DNA from: Williamsoniiplasma somnilux
GTDB lineage: Bacteria > Bacillota_I > Bacilli_A > Mycoplasmatales > Mycoplasmataceae
Reading direction: 5' to 3'
Length of the DNA: 64,000 nucleotides
Assembly: GCF_002804005.1 (NCBI RefSeq)
Contig: NZ_CP024965.1
Location: forward strand, 186,001-250,000
This document shows, piece by piece, positions 23,629-36,988 of this stretch. The notes under the pieces are model-generated. The model was not told the origin of the DNA. It ran no database searches and was given only the letters and a program-made list of their open reading frames with translations. Position 1 is the first letter of the stretch. Every line of letters starts with the position of its first letter. The translations under genes were made by a program, and so were the position numbers.

Positions 23629-25338
23629 ATGAACTTATTAAGTGGATGAGATATTTCTGGTTCATTAAACACTATACAAATTCTTTGTCTTTCGGTTTTT
23701 TTTGTTTGTTTAATTTTGATAATAATTCTTTTTTGTTTGTTTAATTTATATAAAAATATTTTAAAAACAGCTTATGAAGCTCACAAAGAACTAATTAAAA
23801 TAGCAAAAAGTCCTGTTCAAAATCGTTTAAAAAGATTAAATTTTATTGTCAAAAATAATTCTAATAGTGGTATTGAAAACGATTTAAACATCTGAAGAAT
23901 TGAATATAAAAATTTAATTGACAAAACTTTTATTTCCCAACAAAACATTGTTTTAAACACATTCTCTGATAGCAAATATAGAAGACCAACAATTTTAAAT
24001 TATCGTAGAATTAAAAAATGTTTAGATGAAACCAAAAATATTTCAATTAAGCTTTTTGCTATTTTTAAACAAATGGATAAAATTTTAATGAAAGAATTTA
24101 TTCAAAGAGATACACGTATTCAAATTCGTGATGTTTACAATTCGTTAAAACCAATTGTTGCTGATTTTTTAAAAGATACTAATTTTATTTTTGATAAAGA
24201 AGTTTTTATTGTAAATTTTCAAAAAATTGACTTAGCGTTAAAGTTGATTAATATTGCTTTAAAAAAAGGGGAATATTCTAAAGCTGTAAATTTTCAATCT
24301 GTAACAACAAAAGAAATTATTAAAACAATACAAACTATTGATACTTTTTATTTAGCGGATAAACTGTTAAATAAAACGCTTAAAGATAAAATGCGTGATT
24401 TAGAAACTGATTCAAACAAAATACTTTTTACAAAAGAAGAAATAGATAAAAAACAATTAGCAATATCGGTTTTAAAAAACAAATTTATTGATTATTATAA
24501 TGAAATTTTTGAAAATCTTAAAAAACTAGATTCTGAAAAAGCATTTTCATTGCTGTCAGAAATAAATGATATGGTGTTTGATTTCGAAAACAACATCAAA
24601 CGAGAAAGCAAGATTAAAGATTTTTTTGTACAAAATTTTTCAAATCTTAATTATTTTTGTGAATCAGTTATAGATAGCCAAAACAAACTTGAAAATTTAG
24701 CATTAGAAAATAAAAATCAAGGACAAGAAGTTAGTCAATTTTCATCAATGTTAAAACTTTCAAGAAAAGAAGCAATTAAAATTGATGAAAAATGAAAATT
24801 AATTTGTAAGTCAATTAACAATATTAAAGCCGATAAAGGCTTTATAAATTTGGAAGAATTAAAAATTTCTTTAACAAAAATTTTAGAAGATGTGCAAAAT
24901 ATTTATATTGAATTTACTAAAATTGCAAGTTCTTTAAGAACTCCATCTTCTTTAAAACAAGAAATCGAAAATAAGGTATTGGAAATACAAACGCTTTTAT
25001 CAAATTGTGAAGTTATTCTAGCTAACAATATGAATGTTCCTGAAATTCATAGTTTTTATAAAAATATAAATAAATTTTATGAAGATGCAGAAATAATACA
25101 AAACATTGAAGCAGCTAATGAGTTGTTTGATTTAATTATTGAATTAAAAAACGAAATAAAAAATAAAATAATTAAAGAAGCATTTGCTCAAGAGTTAATA
25201 ATCTATTTAAATAGATTTGTGAATAATGAAGATTTCGAATCAGTTTATGAACAAGTTAATGAAGCATATAGACAAAATGATTTTGAAAATTCTATATCTA
25301 TAGCAATCAATTCAATCATTAAATTTAAAAATAATTAG
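23629..25338 (+). CDS. EzrA-like membrane-anchored coiled-coil protein
   Basis: A 569-residue protein with one N-terminal membrane helix (about 17-40, ILCLSVFFVCLILIIILFCL) and a long charged, helical cytoplasmic body with Leu/Ile/Lys heptad-like patterns. Topology and length are those of Bacillus EzrA (about 562 residues), a regulator of FtsZ ring assembly. Gene order supports this: in Bacillus ezrA lies near rpsD and upstream of thiI, exactly as here. Sequence identity looks weak, so the name is an inference from topology and position. GTG-like upstream codons lack a ribosome site; ATG 23629 follows TAGGGTGA. Confidence 0.7.
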
Positions 25339-25362
25339 TATAAATATAGAAAAGAGAAAATT

Positions 25363-26553
25363 ATGAAAAATATTTTAGTTAGATATGGAGAATTAACTCT
25401 AAAAGGAGCAAATAGAAATTATTTTGTTACAAAATTAATTAACAACATCAAGTTTAAATTAAAGGCTTATAAGGAGTTTGTGTCATATACAAAAGATAAC
25501 AATTCTTTAACCTTAACTGTTGTCGATAATTATGTTGAAATTGTTATTGAAAAATTACAAACAACATTTGGAATTTATTCTTTATCAGTCATTGAAAAAA
25601 CAAATTTGAATATGGAAGAAATTACAAATGCAGTTATTAAAATTGCTCAAAAAAGCACAAATAAACGTTTTAAATTAGAGGTTTATCGTAAAGATAAACA
25701 GTTCCCCTTAACCTCAACAGAAATTAAACAACAAATTGCACCAATTGTTTTAAGAACAATTGGTGATTTAAAAGTGGATGTTCACAATCCGAATTTGAAA
25801 ATAGAAATAGTTATTAAAAAAGATCATGTAGATATTTTTGACACAAGGTTGGTTGCTCTTAAAGGTTTACCTGTAGGAGTTTCGGGCAAAGGTTTATCAT
25901 TGTTAAGCGGGGGAATTGATTCTCCGGTCGCTTCTTTTTTAACAATGAAAAGAGGAATGCAAGTCGATTTCATTCATTTTATGACTCCTCCCCATACAAG
26001 TACAGAAGCACTAGATAAAGTTTTTAAATTGGCTGCTCAAATAGCTAAATATAATTATCAAAATTTTAGTTTATATGTTGTTGACTTTAGTATGTTATTG
26101 CAAGAGTTAAACCACATGCCTGATCAAAACTACAAAATAACATTAATGCGTAGAATGTTTGTTCGAATTGCTAATAAATTAGCTTTTAAAATTAATGCTA
26201 GAGGAATCATAACTGGAGAATCTCTAGGACAAGTAGCATCACAAACAATTGAATCTATTAATGTAATAAATTCAACAAGCATTTTGCCAATTCTTCGTCC
26301 AGTATTAACGTTTGATAAAGAAGAGATTATTGAAATATCCAAAAAAATTAATACTTATGATATTTCTATATTGCCTTTTGATGATGTTTGCTCAATGTTT
26401 GTTCCTAAAAACCCAATTACTAAACCTAAATTAAAAGTAGCCGAATTTAATGAACAAACAATTATGTGAGAAGAAATCTTAGAACATACTATGGATAATC
26501 TAATTAAAGAATTTGTTTGAAATGATGATAAATTCGAAGAGGTAAACAAATAA
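25363..26553 (+). CDS. thiI: tRNA 4-thiouridine synthase ThiI
   Basis: A 396-residue ATP-dependent tRNA sulfurtransferase, making s4U8. The N-terminal ferredoxin-like/THUMP region spans about 1-165, and the PP-loop ATP-pyrophosphatase motif is SGGIDSP (182-188). FIHFMTPPHTS and the DDVCSMFVP segment with the conserved Cys near 345 follow. The rhodanese domain of the E. coli enzyme is absent, as in Bacillus. TGA at 26467 is Trp and the real stop is TAA 26551. AGAAAAGAGAA precedes ATG 25363. Confidence 0.95.
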
Positions 26554-26577
26554 AATAAATATAAGAAAGAGGCATTT

Positions 26578-29538
26578 ATGAAATTTTCTCCACAAATAAA
26601 TTTACGTAGTTGTTACAATTTTCAAGAGTCATTAATTAAAGTTCCTGACTATATTGATTTTGCTGTTAGAAATAATTTTAAATTTGCTTTTTATTCTGAA
26701 TTGAACTCTATGTATGGAGTAGCTGAATTTGTGAATTTGGCTAAAAAAAATAATATTAAACCAATTATAGGATTAACCTTGGAATTTGAGCATCAAATCG
26801 CTATTTTAATCGCTAAAAATGAACAAGGTTATCAAAATTTAACAATTTTGTCTTCTTGATTAATGAATGAAAATAATCACTTTAATTTTGATTTTCAATG
26901 AACTAAATTTATTAGTGATAATTTAATTATGGTTACTAATAGTTTAACTTTTAAAAACTCAGTTAAAGAATTAATCAAAACTAATGATATTTATTTTAAC
27001 GTTGTTGATTTACGAAAAATTTCATATTTGGAAGATAAAAATTACGAGACTTTTGTAATTTTAAACGCAATTAAAAATAATTTAACTATTGCTGAAGTTC
27101 AAAACATTGGCCATGAACATTATTTATCTGATGAAGAATTATTAAAATTAAATGTTAATTTAGATATTAATAACAAAAGTCTTTTAGAAATAGCTAATAA
27201 ATGCTCATTTGAATTATTTTCTAATAGGCAATGAAATTTTGCTAAATTTAAAACTCCACAAAACATGCCTTCAGGTAATTTTTTAAGAAAATTATGCGAA
27301 GAATCTTTAAATTCATATTTACTTTTTGCAAAAAACAAAAAAAATCCAAATGTTGATTATTTTGAAAGATTAAACTATGAGTTAGATGTTATTTATAAAA
27401 CAGGTTTCATTGATTATTTTTTAGTAGTTTGAGACTATGTTAAATATGCTAGAGAAAATCAAATTATGGTCGGCCCTGGACGAGGATCAGCAGCTGGTTC
27501 ATTAGTTTCTTTTTTGCTTAAAATAACAACAATTGATCCTCTTCAATATGATTTGCTATTCGAAAGATTTTTGAATCCAAAAAGAGTATCACTACCTGAT
27601 ATTGATTTAGATTTTCAAGATGATAAAAGAGATTTAATCATCGAATATTTATTTGAAAAGTATGGTGCTGATAAAGTTGCAACTATTGTAACTTTTCAAT
27701 CAATTGGTCTGAAGTCAGCAATTAGAGATGTTGCTAGAGTTTATGAAATAGATTTAAAAATTGTTAATGAAATTGCTAAATTATTTCCTAGCTTTGTTGT
27801 AAACCAATCATTTGCTGAGATTATTAACAAATCAAGTAAATTAAGAAAATATCAAGAAGAATATCCCGAAATTTTTGATCATGCTTCTGCTTTAATTGGT
27901 TTACCAAGGCAAACAGGAACTCATGCAGCGGGAGTTATTCTTTCTGACGTTGATATTAAAAATATTGTCCCTATAAGAATTGGCTATAACGGAATTAACC
28001 AAACTCAATTTGATATGAAGTATCTAGAACCATTAGGTTTGATTAAAATGGATGTTTTAGGTTTAAGAAATTTAACAACTTTACAAGAAATTTTATCAAG
28101 TGTTTACAAATCGGAAAAAAAATTAATTAATCTTGACGAAATTAATTTGCAAGATAATGAAACTTTTGTAAATTTACAAGCAGGTAAAACTTCAGGAATT
28201 TTTCAATTAGAATCACCTGGTATGACCAATGTGATAATGAAAATTAAAACTAATTCTATTGAAGATATTTCCATTGCTTCAGCTTTATTTAGACCAGGTC
28301 CTCAAGAAATGATTCCTGAATATGTAAAGAGAAAATTTTCGAATGTTCCTGTTGAAAAATATTTAATCGATAAAGATTTAAAATCTATTTTAGAGCCAAC
28401 ATATGGGATTATTGTTTATCAAGAGCAAGTTATACAAATATTACGTAAAGTAGCAAATTTTTCTCTAGCTCAAGCAGATCTTGTTAGAAGAGCAATTGGT
28501 AAAAAGGATTTCCAAAAATTACATGCAGCTAAAAATGAATTTATTGAAAAAGCTACTGAAAATAATTATCAAATTCAAAAAGCTAAAATGATCTGAGAAT
28601 GAATTGAAAAATTTGCAGCATACGGATTTAATAAATCACACTCAATTGCTTATTCATATATTTCTTATTGGTTAGCTTATTTAAAAACTCATTATCCTGC
28701 GGAATTTTACTGTTCACTTTTAAATGGAGTTACTGGAAACGTTGAAAAAACTTCACAATATTTAAAAGAAATAAATAATTACGGAATTAAAATAATTAAA
28801 CCTTCAATAAAAAACATTAATTTTAATTATATTGGTTTTAAAACTGCTTTAATAATGCCGTTAACTTTGATTAAAGGCGTAGGTATTGAATTTATTAGAA
28901 AGTTACGTGAACAGTACAAAAGTAATCCGCAAATAATGGATTCGGTTTTTTCTTTGGTTACTTTAATGTTTAATCATGGTTTAAACAAAAATGTTTTTGA
29001 AGCACTAGTTTGATCGGGGGCATTAGATTGTTTTGGTTATAGCAGATCAACATTAGTTGAAAATTATGAAGAGATTTTGAAATTTGCAAATTTTAATAAA
29101 GACATTGAAATAATTAATAACAATTTAATTCCTGAATTAACTAACTATGAAGATAAAGAAGAAATTTTGTTAAACAAAGAAAAAGAATTTATTGGTTTTT
29201 TTATTTCTTCTCATCCTATTGAAAAAATTAGAACAGAATACTCATTTTTAAAAGCACATAAAATTATTAATCTTTTAAATAAAAAAGGAAATTTTATTAT
29301 CATTGGTTATGTATCTGCTATCAAAGAAAAAAACGATAAGCATGGAGACCCCATGGCTTTTATTGAAATGTCTGATGAAACAGAAAATATTGAAATAACT
29401 GTGTTTTCAAGAACATTTAAAAATTTTAAAAATGACATTCTTTTAGGTTCGGTATTATGTGTCGAAATTAATATCGATTCATTTAATGACAAGCCTTCAT
29501 TTGTTTTGAACAAAATTATCAAAATCATAAAAAACTAG
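26578..29538 (+). CDS. dnaE: DNA polymerase III alpha subunit, DnaE type
   Basis: A 986-residue replicative C-family polymerase. The catalytic carboxylates are in LPDIDLDFQDD (Asp341 and Asp343), preceded by VGPGRGSAAGSLV, and followed by RQTGTHAAGVILS, IKMDVLGLRNLTTL, GIFQLESPGM and RRAIGKKD. A helix-hairpin-helix region and a C-terminal OB fold (about 900-975, KHGDPMAFIEMSDET) complete it. The N-terminal PHP domain is recognisable by length but lacks its metal-binding HxH motif, so proofreading by it is unlikely. Mollicutes normally also carry PolC elsewhere. GAAAGAGGC precedes ATG. Confidence 0.95.
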
Positions 29539-29674
29539 TTTAAAAATTCTTGAATTGATAAGCTTTTTTATTACTTTAAATAATCATTCCAAAGATGCGG
29601 AGAGGTTTTTTAAATTAGTACAATTTTTTTAAAAAAACAACTTGTTCATTTATATTACGTAATTCAAAATTAAA

Positions 29675-29751
29675 ATGTATAAGGTCAAAGACTGGAGGTC
29701 AAGCCCCTCCAGACCTTATACATACGACCCTAATTTTAATTAGGGTCTTTT
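29675..29751 (+). ncRNA. Candidate compact hairpin RNA between dnaE and polA
   Basis: ATGTATAAGGTC (29675-29686) pairs with GACCTTATACAT (29712-29723) and TGGAGG (29693-29698) with CCTCCA (29706-29711), leaving a six-base bulge AAAGAC on one side and loop TCAAGCC. This gives an 18-bp rod with one bulge. A second hairpin with T-run follows. The GGAA tetraloop and symmetric loop of SRP RNA are absent. No clear promoter is seen, so the 5' end is unknown. Confidence 0.5.
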
Positions 29752-29752
29752 C
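29726..29752 (+). terminator. Terminator after the dnaE-polA hairpin
   Basis: GACCCTAA (29726-29733) and TTAGGGTC (29740-29747) form an eight-base stem followed by TTTTC. Confidence 0.85.
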
Positions 29753-29800
29753 TATTTTATATTTGGTAAAATAATATAAATGTAGATAAGGAATTAAGTC

Positions 29801-32521
29801 ATGGATAGAAAAAAAATTTTGTTAATTGATGGTAATTCTTTGATTTTTAGAGCATATTTCGCAAGTGCTTATACAGGCACTATTTTAAAAACAACATTTG
29901 GCACACCTACAAATGCTATTTTTTCTTTTGCGAATATGATTACTAGCCTTTTAAATAAAGGCGAATATTATGATGTTAAAGTTGCTTTTGATAAAGGCAA
30001 ACACACATTTCGACATGATAAATTAGAAAATTACAAATCAGGAAGATTGCAAACACCAGAGGAATTAGTTGTTCAATTCCCTTTAGTTAGAGAAATGCTA
30101 GATTCAGCAGGAATTGATTGATTTGAAATCGAAAATTTTGAAGCAGATGATATCATTGGTGCGATTGATAAATTTATTGAAAATAATATTGAAGATGCAA
30201 CTGTCGAAATTTTAACAAGCGATAAAGATATGTTTCAATTAATTTCTGATAAGACCAAAATTTTAATTCCAATTTCAGGAACTTCTGATTTGAAAGAATT
30301 TGGCCTAAAAGAATTAAAAGAGAAATGAAATATTGTTCCTGAACAAGTTGTAGATCTTAAAGGTCTTATGGGTGATACTTCGGATAATTTAAAAGGTGTT
30401 TCTGGAGTTGGCGAAAAAACAGCAATCAAATTAATTAATGAGTTCTTAACAGTAGAAGGAATTTATCAGAATATCGAAAATATCAAAGGAGCTCTAAAAC
30501 AGAAATTAATCAACGATAAGGATTCGGCATTTCTTTGCAAAGAAATTGCCATTATTAGAACAGATTTTTATATTGACAATTTACAAATTAGAAAATTAAA
30601 TATAACAACTTCATCTTTCATTGATTTTTTGAATAAATATGAAATGTATTCGTTAACAAACAGAATGCAAAATAGGGCCGAAAAAATTAACGACATCAAA
30701 AAACATGAGTATAAAATTTTAGAAAAATGAGACACAAGTTACGAATGTAAAAAAAATTATATTTTTGTTGAAAGTTTGGAAGAAAATTACCACAATGGAA
30801 CAATATTAGGAATTGGAATAACGAACGAAAAAGGTAGTTATTTTCTAAAGGTTCAAAAAAAGCAAGAACAACAACTTAATTTTTTTGAAGATTTAACAGT
30901 AAATTTTTTTGATCAAATTTTTAATACTTTCCTAAAAAATGAAAAAGTTAAAAAATATACATATGATGTTAAAAAAACAGTGACTTTATTAAAAAATTTT
31001 GGTTATGAAATAAATTATGATTCTTTTGTATACGATATGATGATTGCGGGTTATGTTCTTGACTCTAATTTAAAATCTTCTTTTACCAATTATTTAAAAC
31101 TGGCGTCTACAGAACTTAACATAGAAGAAGATGAATTTATTTATGGTAAAGGTGCCAAAACTAATAAAGAAATAGATGATGAAATCAAATTTGAATTTAT
31201 CAGTAAAAAATCTTCTCTAATAATGCAAACTTATAATGACATTATTAAAAAATTAAAAAATAATAATCAGTATGATTTGTATAGTTCAATTGATTTTCCG
31301 TTTTGAAAAGTTCTTTTTAGCATGGAACAGAATGGTGTCATGATTGATAAAACCGAATTAAACAATCAAACTTATAATACTTTACAAAAATTGAATGAAA
31401 TCGAAAATGAGATGCGAAACATTCTAGGAGACATAATACCTTTGTCTTTTAATTTTTCTTCACCTAAACAAATGCAAAAATTACTATTTGAAGATTTGAA
31501 ATTATCTGACGTTTCTAAAGGAAGCACAGGCAAAGATATTCTAGAAAAAATTTATGATCAACACCCTGTAGTGCCCTTAATGTTAAAATATCGTAAATTA
31601 TCTAAGTTGTATTCAACATACTTAAAAGGTTTTGAAAAATATATTTTTGAAGACAAATGCGTTCATACAATTTTTAATCAAACCCTAACAAATACAGGAC
31701 GTATAAGTTCGATAGAACCTAATTTACAAAATATTTCTATTCATGATTTAGATCAAAAGGAAGTTCGAAAAATATTTGTAGTAAGAAATTCATCGACTTT
31801 TTATAGTTTTGATTATTCGCAAATTGAATTAAGAGTCCTTGCACAAATGGCACCTGAAAGACAATTGTTATCAATTTTTGCTAATAATGGTGATGTTCAT
31901 GAAGCAACTGCGCGAAAAATTTTTAGTTTAGATGAAAATCAAATTGTAGAGCCAGAAATGAGAAGAGTTGCCAAAGTTTTTAATTTTGGAATTATTTATG
32001 GTTTAAGCGATTTTGGTTTAGCAAATGATTTAAATATTTCAATTCCTGAAGCTAAAAATATTATTCAAAAATATTATGAGTCTTTCCCAGATATTTTAGA
32101 ATTTAAAAAAAGAATAATCAAATTTGCAAACGATAACGGTTATGTAGCTACCATCGCAAATAGAAAAAGAATAATTAATGAATTAAAATCACTCAATTAT
32201 CAAGTTCGACAATTTGGTGAACGAGTTGCAGTAAATATGCCTATTCAAGGAACTGCAGCTGACATACTTAAAGTCGCAATGATTGATATTTATAGTGAAA
32301 TTATAAAAAATAATTACAAAACCAAAATGATTGCTCAAATTCATGATGAAATTATTTTTGAAATCCCTGAAATTGAGCTAAATATTGTGCCAAAAATAAT
32401 TAAAGATAAAATGATTAATGCAATTAGCAAAATGTTTGGTTTATTGAATACAAATCAAATTGCTAATGTAGAATTAAAAGTATCTCAAGCAATTGGAAAA
32501 AATTGATTTGAATTAAAATAG
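29801..32521 (+). CDS. polA: DNA polymerase I
   Basis: A 906-residue repair polymerase with an N-terminal 5'-3' exonuclease (about 1-290; LIDGNSLIFRAYF, ADDIIGAID, GDTSDNLKGVSGVGEKTA). The middle domain resembles the 3'-5' exonuclease fold but has lost the DxE metal ligands, so it is probably inactive as in Bacillus. The polymerase domain has motif A FDYSQIELR (Asp671), motif B RRVAKVFNFGIIYG and motif C HDE (848-850). TGA codons 30119 and 32504 are Trp; the stop is TAG 32519. mutM follows after 12 bases. AAGGAAT precedes the ATG. Confidence 0.96.
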
Positions 32522-32533
32522 GAGATTTTATAT

Positions 32534-33361
32534 ATGCCAGAACTTCCAGAAGTCGTAACAGTTTGTAAAATGTTAAAACCCGAAATAGTCAATAAGACAA
32601 TTATTGATTTTCAAATTTTTTACGGAAAACTTTTACAAAGACCATCAATATCAGAATTTAAAAAGAAAGTGATTAATCAAAAGATTTTAAATATCTCTAA
32701 CTTCGCTAAATATATTGTTATTGAATTAGCAAATGATGTTTTAATTTCTCATTTGAGAATGGAAGGTAAATGAATTGTAGAAGATTTAGAATCTTTTGCT
32801 TATCCTGAAAGACATTTAGAAGCACAGTTTATTTTAAATAATAATAAAGCTTTAAGATATTATGATACAAGAAAATTTGGAACTCTAGAATTATTGAGCA
32901 AAAATGAGTACAAAAACATACCCCCACTATCTAAATTAGGACCTGATCCAACTAAAGTAAATGTAAATGCTGTAAATTTTCACAAGATTGTCACTAAATC
33001 TAAAAGACCTATCAAAACTGTACTTTTGGATCAAAGCGTTTTATCTGGATTGGGCAATATTTACGTAAATGAGGTTTTGTTTGAAGCCAAAATAAACCCT
33101 AATACTCCGGCCAATGAAATTTCTTTGGAAAATTGTGGAAATATTCTAAAAGAATCTTCAAGAATTTTAAAGAAATCTATTGAACAAGGTGGAACAAGTA
33201 TTCACAGTTTTGAATCAGCAGCCGGAGTTACTGGTAACTACCAAAATTATTTAAAAGTACACGGAAAGTCAGGAAACAACTGTGTTTATTGCGGTTCAAA
33301 AATACAAAAAGAGTTCGTTGGTGGACGAGGAACGTATTTTTGTCCTAAATGTCAAAAATAG
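32534..33361 (+). CDS. mutM: Formamidopyrimidine-DNA glycosylase
   Basis: A 275-residue base-excision enzyme that removes 8-oxoguanine and Fapy lesions. The N-terminal catalytic MPELPEV (Pro2 nucleophile, Glu3) is intact. HLRMEGKW, the helix-two-turn-helix LDQSVLSGLGNIYVNEVLF and the C-terminal zinc finger C250-x2-C253, C270-x2-C273 are all present. AGGAG lies eight bases upstream. polA-mutM adjacency is conserved in Firmicutes. Confidence 0.97.
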
Positions 33362-33394
33362 TTTTAATTATTAATGTTATTATGTGGAAAACTT

Positions 33395-33430
33395 AACTCA
33401 AACCCTTGTAATAAATAGTTTGAGTTTTTG
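33395..33430 (+). terminator. Terminator of polA-mutM
   Basis: ACTCAAAC (33396-33403) and GTTTGAGT (33418-33425) form the stem with a 14-base loop, followed by TTTTG. Confidence 0.7.
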
Positions 33431-33517
33431 TTTGTTCATTAATAAGTTTTTTCCATAATTTTTATGAAAAAAACGCTTGAAAAAGTTTAAAATTTTTTTA
33501 TTGAAAGAGAGGTTTTT

Positions 33518-34783
33518 ATGGCAAACAATTATACAGTTGTAAGTAAAGAAACTCTTTCTAATATTGACATCGATACAATATTTGACCTTTACCAACCAAT
33601 TTTGGGAACTACTGGAGTTGGCGTGTACTTAACACTTCTGCATGAAGAAAAAACTTTAAAGAAACTTAATAATATTAAATTTGATATAAAAAGATTACAT
33701 AAAATCACCGGTTTAACCGAAAAGCAGTTTAACGATGCTATTGCGAAACTTTCGGGAATGCGATTAATAACGACTTCGATTAATATCAAAAAATCAATTC
33801 AACGTTTTTCAATTTTAGCACCTTTAGGTGTTGAGGATTTCTTTGGTAATGCAATTTATAAAAAGGCATTAATAGCAAAATTAGGCGAAGAAAATGTTGA
33901 AGCCTTAAGTTTTTTATTAAAAGATTCAAAAGAAACCATAATTGAGGATGAATGAACCGAAACAACCAACAGCTTTGTTGATGTTTTCAAAGATGAAATT
34001 ACCAACATTGCTGATGTGAACCCCGAAACTTTGAAAGTATCTTTTATATCTCTATCTTCTTTTTCTAAGAAAAAAAATCTATTTGAAAAAGTTATTAATA
34101 AAGATTCTTTAATTCAAGAACTAAAAAAATATGCAATTAATCTAAATTTAAAAGATAAAAAGACTATTAATCAACTTGATTCAATTGTTGCTTTTAAATC
34201 TTTTAATCTTGATCAACTTGCAAGAATAATTGTTAGAAGCTATGATCACGAAAATTTAATGTTAGATAATGATTTGATAGAAAAAGAAATTCAAAAAGAA
34301 ATTGCCACATTAGATTCTAACAATGATAATGAAGTTTTTGAACCAAGTATAATTTCTAAAGCCTTAGAATTTAACTTGAATAAACCTGAAGATTTTATTG
34401 AAAATTTTACAGATAGAAAGACCGAAAGAAATGAATTACAAATGATTGAAAGTTTAAAAAATAAAGGTTTCTCAAATGGAGCTATTAATGCATTGATTGA
34501 CTATTCTTTTTATAAAAATAACGGTCAAATAGTTGCTAATTACATTTTAAAAATTGCTGCAACATTATTAGAAAAAAATATAACAGAAACAAAAAAAGTC
34601 ATGTGTTATTTAAAAGCGGCTAAAAACAGTGTTGAAAGATCAAATTTTAGTAAGATTATGAAAACAGCTCGTGAAACTAAATCTATTAAATTGGAAGAAG
34701 ACTTATATTCTGATGTACAAATTAATGTTTTGGAAAATAATTCAAAAATTACAATTGACGAAATCTTAGGAATATCTAAATAA
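33518..34783 (+). CDS. dnaB: DnaB-type replication initiation/helicase-loading protein (DnaD/DnaB family)
   Basis: A 421-residue cytoplasmic protein equivalent to Bacillus DnaB, which helps DnaD and DnaI load the replicative helicase. The N-terminal winged-helix part shows DLYQPILGTTGVGVYLTL and KLHKITGL-like sequence. A C-terminal DnaB_2/DnaD-like helical part (about 300-385, GFSNGAINALIDYSFYKNNG) contains the conserved YxxxNG-like segment. The dnaI gene follows 23 bases later, the same pair as in Bacillus. A GAGAGG ribosome site precedes ATG 33518. Confidence 0.87.
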
Positions 34784-34806
34784 AACTCTAGAAAGGAATC
34801 AAAATA

Positions 34807-35757
34807 ATGTTAGAAAAAGAATTGATCCATAAAATCGCTAATGATAAACAATTAAAAACTTTAGTTAATGATATTCGGGGTCAATTGATTTCTAAAAACA
34901 TTCCTGATTCAATTGATAAAACAGAAAAAATAATTTTAGGCAACTTAGAAACAATTGAAGAATACTTAGCTAAACATATTCAATGCGATTCAAACCCTTT
35001 AGATGAATGTTTGCAAATTAATAAAGGATATGAAGACTCTATAACATATGAAAGTGGAGTATTTTACTTAGGAATTAAACATTGCGAACATTGATATCAC
35101 GATCACAAATATGAAAATTTAAAAAAATCTTTTATTTATATCGACTATGATCTAGATCAATTTAATTACAATATAAAAGAATATTTGCTTAATGAATTAA
35201 ATCCTGAATCAAACTTATTTACCCCTGAAGAAATAGGTTTTCGTAAGTCATTTTTCAAAAATGTAGTTACTTCTTTTTTTGAAAAAAATCAAAGCACAAA
35301 AGGAATTTATCTTCAGGGTGAACCTGGTGTTGGCAAAACAACATTAATGAAAGTTATTGCTAATGAATTTGCTTACCGTGGTGAAAAGCAAATTGCTTTT
35401 ATTGCAGTGCCTAATTTAATTAGCCTAGTTAAAGATTCTTTTAATTTAAAGAGTGAAAAAAATGTTTCTTTGACAGAAAAATTAAAAAAAGCAGATGTAT
35501 TATTTTTAGATGACATTGGAGCTGAAAACGTAACTAGTTGATTACGAGATGATCTTTTATTCTCTATTTTAAATTTTAGAATGGAAAATAACAAATTAAC
35601 ATTTTTCACGTCAAATTTTGATTTTAATAAATTAAATTTAAGCTATAAAATTAAAGGTGCTGACAGTCGAATTGAAAGTATTAAACAAAAGCGTTTTATT
35701 GAACGTATAAAGGCTTTAACTGTTGTTTATCAACTTAATGGAAATAGTCATCGTTAG
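34807..35757 (+). CDS. dnaI: Primosomal protein DnaI, helicase loader
   Basis: A 316-residue AAA+ ATPase that loads the replicative helicase. The N-terminal region (1-120) has Cys and His residues (HIQCDSNPLDEC, KHCEHWYHDH) reminiscent of the zinc-binding N-domain of DnaI. The ATPase domain has Walker A GEPGVGKTT (about 172-180), Walker B VLFLDDIGAE and sensor-1 FFTSNFDF. The C-terminal arginine-finger region DSRIESIKQKRFIERI is present. AGAAAGGAATC precedes the ATG. It ends the dnaB-dnaI operon. Confidence 0.93.
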
Positions 35758-35830
35758 TTGATTTTTATCGTTAATTTAAATATTTAGTATCGTTAATAAT
35801 CTTTAATTATTTATGAGAAAGTAATATAAT
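35750..35830 (+). promoter_or_regulatory. gap promoter with three direct ATCGTTA(A/G)T repeats
   Basis: TATAAT at 35825-35830 with TTTAAT at 35802-35807 (17-base spacer). Upstream are ATCGTTAGT (35750), ATCGTTAAT (35767) and ATCGTTAAT (35789), same strand, 17 and 22 bases apart. Their position next to the -35 resembles an activator or repressor array. Confidence 0.5.
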
Positions 35831-35860
35831 TAAATTTGTATTGAAAGAGAGAAAAACAAA

Positions 35861-36874
<1,014 letters not shown>

Positions 36875-36904
36875 GAATAAGTTTTAAAAACACAAACAAT
36901 ATTT

Positions 36905-36930
36905 AAGTAGCACTTTGTGCTACTTTTTTT
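36905..36930 (+). terminator. Terminator of gap
   Basis: AAGTAGCAC/GTGCTACTT, loop TTT, then a run of T. Confidence 0.92.
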
Positions 36931-36988
36931 ACTACATAGTCCATTGATAAAGTAGTATAATTAGAAAGATTATTAAGAGGAGAAAATT

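Noticed and set aside
29675-29751. Hairpin before polA as SRP (4.5S) RNA
   Set aside because: The GGAA tetraloop and the conserved symmetric internal loop of domain IV are missing, so only a neutral structured-RNA call is made.
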